A stretch of DNA of 14,980 bases, taken from Thermomucor indicae-seudaticae (Eukaryota > Mucoromycota > Mucoromycetes > Mucorales > Lichtheimiaceae). The translations under genes and the position numbers were made by a program. Positions 10,442 to 14,980 of the stretch are shown piece after piece. Each line of letters begins with the position of its first letter. Positions within the stretch are counted from its first letter, which is position 1. The stretch is from NCBI GenBank assembly GCA_000787465.1, contig JSYX01000739.1, positions 1 to 14,980 of the forward strand, written 5' to 3'. The notes beneath the pieces are model-generated. The model did no database searches, was not told the DNA's origin, and saw only the letters and a list, made by a program, of their open reading frames with translations.

Positions 10442-11418
10442 TGTTCAGGACGTAGAAGACGCGGATTAGTGAGCCTATATCAAAGCCATTTTGCGTTCTA
10501 TCTTGTCGATAACTGTCTCTCACCCACATTCAACCATGTACATACTGCCCAAAAATGTATCAGAAAAAATTCGGGAAGATTATTTCAGCTGAAATCACCT
10601 TGGCGTTCTATACTCCTGAGTTCGGATGTGGAGGTTGCTCGGCATGAAGATCTTTTACTAGCATAGATATCAGTAGCATATGTAAGACGTTAAATAATAA
10701 ACATATCGTGAGGACATAGACGGTTTAGACACAACTAAGGACGTCAAAATATGAGCAAACGTTAAAGACAACAGAAAAAATAGTTTCATTAATAACATGG
10801 TGTGCCTTTTTTTCTGATGAGCTGGGTGCTTGGCTGCCTGATACAGCAAATAACCGTCCCTCTGGCATCCTAGCTGTAAACATGCAAAGACATGAAGAGC
10901 AAACGACAAGCTCATTCCACGTGAGGCGAAGCATTCCGACCTCTAATGTAGCCTACCTGAGATTAGTCAATCATGAAGGTTCTTCGAATGCAGATTGAAG
11001 TCTGAGGGTAAATGAACACTGTGATGTTAATGAGTGGAACAGCCTCAAATACCCATACGCCATCGCGTACTATTACTGCCTAATTGCTGACATTCCAACG
11101 TCCCAGCTATTTGAAATGCTTATACTCTAACAGTGCGTTTTAATATCTTTAAGCTATTCACTCCGGATAAATTAAACACCGAAAAACTGGACACCATACA
11201 GAATTGAAGTCTCTCCATAAGCGTTCTTCGAACTCAGACGTTTTCAATCTACGATTTGAAAATGGCGTCGTATAGAACGCCAAAAACGGACCAAACAACT
11301 TCAGAATTTCATCATCGATCATCCATAAACCATAATAACGTACGTTGTACTGGCATGAAAGTTATAGCTACAGCCTGTTGACGCTGCGAAAAACAGGGCG
11401 TTTACCAACACACAAACG
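10442..11418. other. about 1 kb without a supported gene; upstream region of eIF4E2
   Basis: AATAAA at 10696-10701 could end a transcript from the interrupted ORF. Minus-strand frames at 10670-10934 lack motifs. The right end should hold the eIF4E2 promoter; I do not see a clear TATA box. No repeats or RNA genes recognised. Confidence 0.4.
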
Positions 11419-12380
11419 ATGAGTGCGAGTCACGATCAAACTGCCTCCATGCAATACAACACTAATCACAATAATCTTGGAACCTCCGGTAATTACGCTT
11501 AACAAACGTCTGGCGCACTTCGTCTTCAAGTACTCGAAAAAGCTTACCGAGGATCTAGCGTTACAGCAGGCTCCATCTCCGTCAGAGCAAACTCACCCTC
11601 TTCGCTACACATGGGTCTTTTGGTTCATGCATCGTCTTCCGAAAGCTAAAATCAAAGATTACGAAGGAAGTATGAAACGTATTGCGGCTTTTTCTTCTGT
11701 AAGTTGGTCTTTCTAGTAAACGTGGCTAGGAAAGCTTATCTCACAGGTTACTTCATGACTTTTTGAGGTGGAAGAATTCTGGGCAGTTTACAGTCATTTG
11801 CGTCGACCAAGTGAACTACCAAATATCAGCGACTATCACTTATTCAAACTGGGTGTGCGGCCCGTATGGGAGGTATTGTGAGAACATGTTTTTTAGCTAA
11901 TAATAACGTCAAATTAAAAGATGGCTAGGATGAGGCGAATATCAACGGCGGTAAATGGATAGTTCGCCTTAAGAAGGGTTTAGCAAGTCGCTATTGGGAA
12001 TTACTGGTACGTTATCGGAGGGCTTTATTGATGTGAGGTCTAATAATGTGGGTTTTATAGATTCTGGCAATCATTGGTGACCAGTTTGACGTCCAAGATG
12101 AAATCTGTGGAGCTGTATTGTCCATCCGTAATTCAGAGGATATCATTTCAGTATGGAACAAAACGTCTTCAAATGGTCGGATTAATCTCAAGATAAGGTG
12201 AGGTGCATGCATAATGAGTATACAAGAGAGAGACTGTGTCCTAAGCATAGTTTCTTCATTTCCAGAGATACCATTAAAAAAGTACTGAGCTTACCGCAGG
12301 ATACCATCATGGAGTACAAGACACACAATGACTCTTTGCGGGACAACTCGAGTTTCTGTAATACGGATGTTTTCCGATGA
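11419..12380 (+). CDS. class II eIF4E (eIF4E2/4EHP-type) cap-binding protein, six exons
   Basis: mRNA 5'-cap-binding protein; class II members usually act in translational repression or regulation rather than general initiation. Exons: 11419-11488, 11559-11698, 11768-11872, 11929-12006, 12061-12197 and 12266-12380; introns of 70, 69, 56, 54 and 68 nt all have GT/AG ends. The join is 645 nt, 214 aa plus stop. The eIF4E fold reads throughout: HPLRYTWVFWF (36-46), VEEFWAVYSHL (71-81, the 4E-partner surface with Trp75), LFKLGVRPVWEDE (95-107), GGKWIVRLKKG (112-122), DEICGAVLSIR (144-154), ISVWNKT (160-166) and TIMEYKTH (190-197). Cap-stacking Trp56 of human eIF4E is replaced by Tyr58; Trp102/Glu103 are kept as Trp104/Glu105. 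The Trp56-to-Tyr change and the YKTHNDSL ending are class II traits, while the Trp43 position stays Trp42, unlike human 4EHP. Exon 1 (acceptor CTAG at 11558) is the least certain part. Appears intact. Confidence 0.93.
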
Positions 12381-12387
12381 AGCAGGC

Positions 12388-12393
12388 AATAAA
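12388..12393 (+). promoter_or_regulatory. putative poly(A) signal of eIF4E2
   Basis: AATAAA begins 7 nt after the TGA at 12378-12380. That is very close to the stop but possible for a short 3' UTR. No other strong candidate appears in the next 200 nt. Confidence 0.35.
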
Positions 12394-13777
12394 CCACACG
12401 TTTTCATTGTCCTGGACCAACCATGCTTGCATCTCTGCTGTGAATCTGTTTACATTATGGGTAAGCATTACAAAATCTCAAATTTGAGAAGTTGTAGGCC
12501 CTTTTCCGTTGGACAACGCTACACGGTGTCGACAGAGGAATTGGTTTCAGTTATACGAGAGGTCACTAGACAGAACGATAATCAGAAAGTGGAGCCGTGA
12601 TGTATTGAACTCTATTATTATCGATGATCTTAAGGGTCTAAAGACATCTCTTCATGCTCATGGTTTCGTACTATTCTCTGTTTGTCTTCTTCTCGTCCAT
12701 CTTTTTATTTCGTAACTTGTGCGCCATCGTTGCCCCGGACTTGGCTTTTTGTCTTGACGTTGTTGTTGCGAAGCCAACCGCGCCTGAGACAAGCGGCATG
12801 GTAAAAGCGGGATATTACAACGGTAGCCTAGCGCCACGGACGAGCAGCAGGAGATGGCATGCGCCCGCCGTGAGTAAACGTAATATATGGTTAGCTCTTT
12901 TCTTTTGCGGAAAGAGGCAAGGTCAAAGGCATTTTTGTAGAATGTGGTATAGAAGGAAATGCCAATTGATATGACAACTGCTATTATACCTTTGTCTTTT
13001 GAGGGCGTGTGTCATTGTCATCCAACATGGTTTTAGCAAGGTATCCGATGCTTTCTTCTGTTATTCTCTCACCTACTATATCTCTGATCTCTATACCTAG
13101 TCTTGCGTGGGTAATTTAACGTCGTTCCAGAGTAGCTAATCGTTACCGTGATATCTTGTCGTCAGTGTGTGGCGTGTGCGAGGGATTATTGTTGCGACGA
13201 GATGATAGGTATACTGTGAAATTAATCATCCGTTCCCAGGGCAGTGTTCCCTCTACTGCTTTACCCATGTAGGATGTGGAGACCAATCCGGGTCGTTTAT
13301 TGTATTTTATTGTGCACAATCAATGTGGTTTAGCACATAGATAATAAACGTTTTTAATAGCTGTTGAGCGACCAGACCAAGTTTAGGACTTATAGGGGAA
13401 GGCTCATGGCTGATGGGTACTCAATGGAGATGGAAGGTGATGAGCTACAGTAAAATCGTAATCACCAAGATGGCCAAGACGTCATTTGATGCAGGGTACT
13501 TCTTTACACTAGTAAAGACAGAAAATTTTCAAGGCAACAAAGGATGGTCCGACCCTGAGAAAAGGAAAATCGAAGGGAAAGGCAGAAGGTGAGGGCGAGT
13601 CTAAGCAAGGAAAGGAACAAGACTATGGAAACTGTGAACCAAACGGTTGGGAGCACAAGCAGCTCCCTGCCTATAATACTTTAGCACGGATACACCCTTC
13701 TTCAGCACACTGCAGCATCACGTGACTGAAGTCAAATTTTTTCCTGATTAGTATTTATGTGTTCAGAGCGCGTGGAA
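12394..13777. other. about 1.4 kb without a recognised gene
   Basis: A 106-codon ATG frame at 12654-12974 covers a more GC-rich patch (about 12720-12880), but its product starts with a hydrophobic stretch and then resembles nothing I know. The reverse strand there is no more convincing. A frame open over 13120-13341, broken only by TAG 13270-13272, carries a 2A-like octamer. Another short open piece lies around 13440-13590. AATAAA occurs at 13343-13348. This could be degraded mobile-element DNA, but I cannot name a family. Confidence 0.4.
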
Positions 13778-13859
13778 GCAGGTTTGGCCGAGTGGTCTAA
13801 GGCGGTACGTTCAGGTCGTACTCACGAAAGTGGCGTGAGTTCGAATCTCACAGCCTGCA
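13778..13859 (+). tRNA. tRNA-Leu (anticodon CAG)
   Basis: An 82-nt type II cloverleaf folds cleanly. Acceptor GCAGGTT/AGCCTGC has one G-T wobble; discriminator A is at 13859. The D arm is GCC...GGC. The anticodon stem is GTACG/CGTAC with loop TTCAGGT, so CAG is at 13812-13814 and reads CUG. The variable arm has a CAC/GTG stem closed by a GAAA loop. The T arm is GTGAG/CTCAC with loop TTCGAAT. A-box (TGGCCGAGTGG) and B-box (GTTCGAATC) are canonical pol III promoters. A long variable arm with discriminator A means leucine, not the CUG-serine tRNA of some yeasts. There is no intron and CCA is not encoded, as normal for nuclear genes. It appears functional. Confidence 0.97.
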
Positions 13860-13864
13860 ATACA

Positions 13865-13878
13865 TTTTTCGTTTTTTT
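13865..13878 (+). terminator. RNA polymerase III T-run terminator of tRNA-Leu
   Basis: T5 at 13865-13869 and T7 at 13872-13878 lie 6-19 nt beyond the tRNA 3' end, the standard pol III termination arrangement with a backup run. Confidence 0.85.
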
Positions 13879-14275
13879 CAAGTTTTGTTTTGGCGTTGTT
13901 CGAAGATGTCTACAAAGTATACACGTAGCTGCATACTCTGAAAAAGATCGCAACCAGCTTTTGCAAGCCATCAAGAAAAATCTTGGTATTTTCCATATTC
14001 TGCTTAAGGTTTGTCAAATTACCTATGTAGTTTTGTTTTACTGATGACCCACGCTTACAGAGCCATTATCTACGAAATGATCTAGTTGATTACAGCTGCC
14101 AAGGTAAAAAGAGAACCCCTTAAGTTGTCAATCATCACGAGTCATGACAGAAACGAATTATACATTGATGGCGCCTTTCGGCTCGACCTGGTGAACTGGA
14201 TCCAATAAGGATAGAAGATGTTTGCTTGTTCACCAGAGTCAGATGCTCGCTGTCAGACGGTCGTATGTTGCAAGT
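13879..14275. other. about 400 nt without a supported gene
   Basis: Lies between the tRNA terminator and the inverted repeat. Open frames here either run through the tRNA or overlap the repeat arm and have no recognisable motif. Nothing else seen. Confidence 0.45.
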
Positions 14276-14468
14276 CACCATAATGCGCCACAAAAACCGA
14301 GCTGCGAGAATTAACATCAATTTCCTGGCATCCTCTGTCAAAAACCTAAACCGATAAAAGCGTTATTTTTTAGACCGTATAACAAAGTTATTGGTTCAGA
14401 TTTTGTCAAAGGTTGCCGGGAAATTGATGTTAATTCTCGCAGCTCGGTTTTTGTGGCGCGTTAAGGTG
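14276..14468. repeat. fold-back inverted repeat (55-bp arms, 83-nt centre), MITE-like
   Basis: Arms 14276-14330 and 14414-14468 are reverse complements with only about three mismatches in 55 bp, including a perfect core of about 40 bp (shared piece CGAGCTGCGAGAATTAACAT and flanks). Weaker complementarity (about 13 of 20) continues inward to 14350/14394, leaving an AT-rich loop of about 43 nt. Transcribed, it would form a long, nearly perfect hairpin. The outer ends read CACC...GGTG. I see no convincing target-site duplication, so a MITE or fold-back transposon is likely but unproven; a source of small RNAs is the alternative. The arms encode nothing recognisable. Confidence 0.85.
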
Positions 14469-14653
14469 GAGTAAGGTCTTCCAAAAAGAAAGCAGCGATG
14501 TCACTGCCAGAAGACAGCCGAAATGTTATTAAACGAGACTGTAAGCTACCTGAGTTATGGACATGGATTGCCAACGGGTTGTCTCGTTATGCGTTAAGGT
14601 CTGCTACGGGTTGATATTTTTATATATAGTATTTCAAAAGAAAAGACAATACA
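14469..14653. other. short AT-rich spacer
   Basis: Contains only a 38-codon frame starting at about 14497 and a TATA-like run near 14620-14630 (TTTTTATATATAG). No gene supported. Confidence 0.35.
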
Positions 14654-14950
14654 TCAACTACTAGGGCGTGCTGGCGACGGATTGCGTATCGTATGTGCGG
14701 TCGAGCGAACTGGCGCAACTGTTTTTCCCCTTCGAGAAGTGTGTTTCACCGCCAAAAAGATCGCATAGCCCCATACGAAGACCTTTTGGAAATGCTTCGC
14801 CCGGTCGGTTAGATCGCTGGCTGTCGTTGACAACTTCAGGTATGCATAGCGCTGCCGCACGTACAGGTTGTCGGCAACAAGTTTGAGTGCCTCGAAATTC
14901 AAGCGATTTTTTGCAGAGCAAAACGAATACTCTCGACACGGCTAGCGGTT
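14654..14950 (-). pseudogene. fragment of an unidentified protein gene, frame change near 14900
   Basis: On the minus strand ATG at about 14962-14960 reads MPSSTASRVESIRFALQKIA and stops at a TGA near 14902-14900. Shifting frame by one at that point gives NFEALKLVADNLYVRQRYAY and a further 60 or so residues (LKLSTTASDLTDRAKHFQKV, then VFVWGYAIFLAVK) to a stop at 14654. The two halves read like one alpha-helical, Leu/Ala/Lys-rich protein, so I suspect a frameshifted remnant or a very short unrecognised splice. I do not recognise the family. A competing minus frame (14661-14966) runs through the same DNA, and a plus frame also exists, so coding is not proven. The window edge may cut an upstream exon. 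Confidence 0.35.
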
Positions 14951-14980
14951 GAACTTGGCATTTCACAAGCTGGCCAACTT

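Noticed and set aside
13757..14044. 95-codon plus frame across the tRNA region
   Set aside because: Its first third is the tRNA-Leu gene itself and the pol III terminator; the rest has no motif.
14135..14341. 68-codon minus frame
   Set aside because: Largely coincides with the left arm of the inverted repeat and has no protein-like motif.

Overview
The window looks like nuclear DNA of an early-diverging fungus, most likely Mucoromycota (a Mucorales-like genome). This is inferred from short spliceosomal introns of about 54-71 nt with GT/AG borders, the style of three recognisable eukaryotic genes, a type II nuclear tRNA-Leu with a pol III T-run, and a decayed TnpB/Fanzor-type gene of a style I associate with these fungi. 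No bacterial gene organisation (operons, Shine-Dalgarno sites) is visible.

Layout. 1-203: possibly the 3' end of a plus-strand gene cut by the window edge. 565-1678 (+): class I nitronate monooxygenase in three exons. 1782-3402 (-): Pex30-like dysferlin-domain peroxin in two exons, convergent with the previous gene across 103 nt. 3403-4888: no convincing gene. 4889-6073 (+): a broken Fanzor/TnpB-like nuclease gene, with a RuvC-I-like block, a helical middle part, a CxxC...CxxC zinc ribbon and a final Asp block, spread over two frames and interrupted by four stops. 6080-7225: no gene seen, ending in a clear TATA box. 7322-8188 (+): intact 288-aa coiled-coil, Ser/Pro-rich protein of unknown function. 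8453-9730: nothing convincing. 9731-10441 (+): a charged ORF interrupted by one in-frame TAG, perhaps transposon-related. 11419-12380 (+): intact six-exon class II eIF4E (eIF4E2/4EHP-type) gene. 12394-13777: no clear gene, but a striking DVETNPG octamer resembling a 2A ribosome-skipping motif lies at 13273-13296. 13778-13859 (+): tRNA-Leu(CAG). 14276-14468: a 55-bp near-perfect inverted repeat (fold-back/MITE-like). 14654-14950 (-): a protein-like reading frame of unknown identity that needs one frame change.

How the genes relate. They do not form a pathway. Nitronate monooxygenase detoxifies nitronates with FMN. The peroxin shapes ER subdomains linked to peroxisome biogenesis. eIF4E2 binds mRNA caps, and the tRNA decodes CUG. 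Between these housekeeping genes lie wide, low-information stretches with mobile-element debris. The most notable item is the Fanzor relic: a eukaryotic relative of TnpB/Cas12 that is visibly dead here, with a stop codon directly before the last RuvC aspartate.
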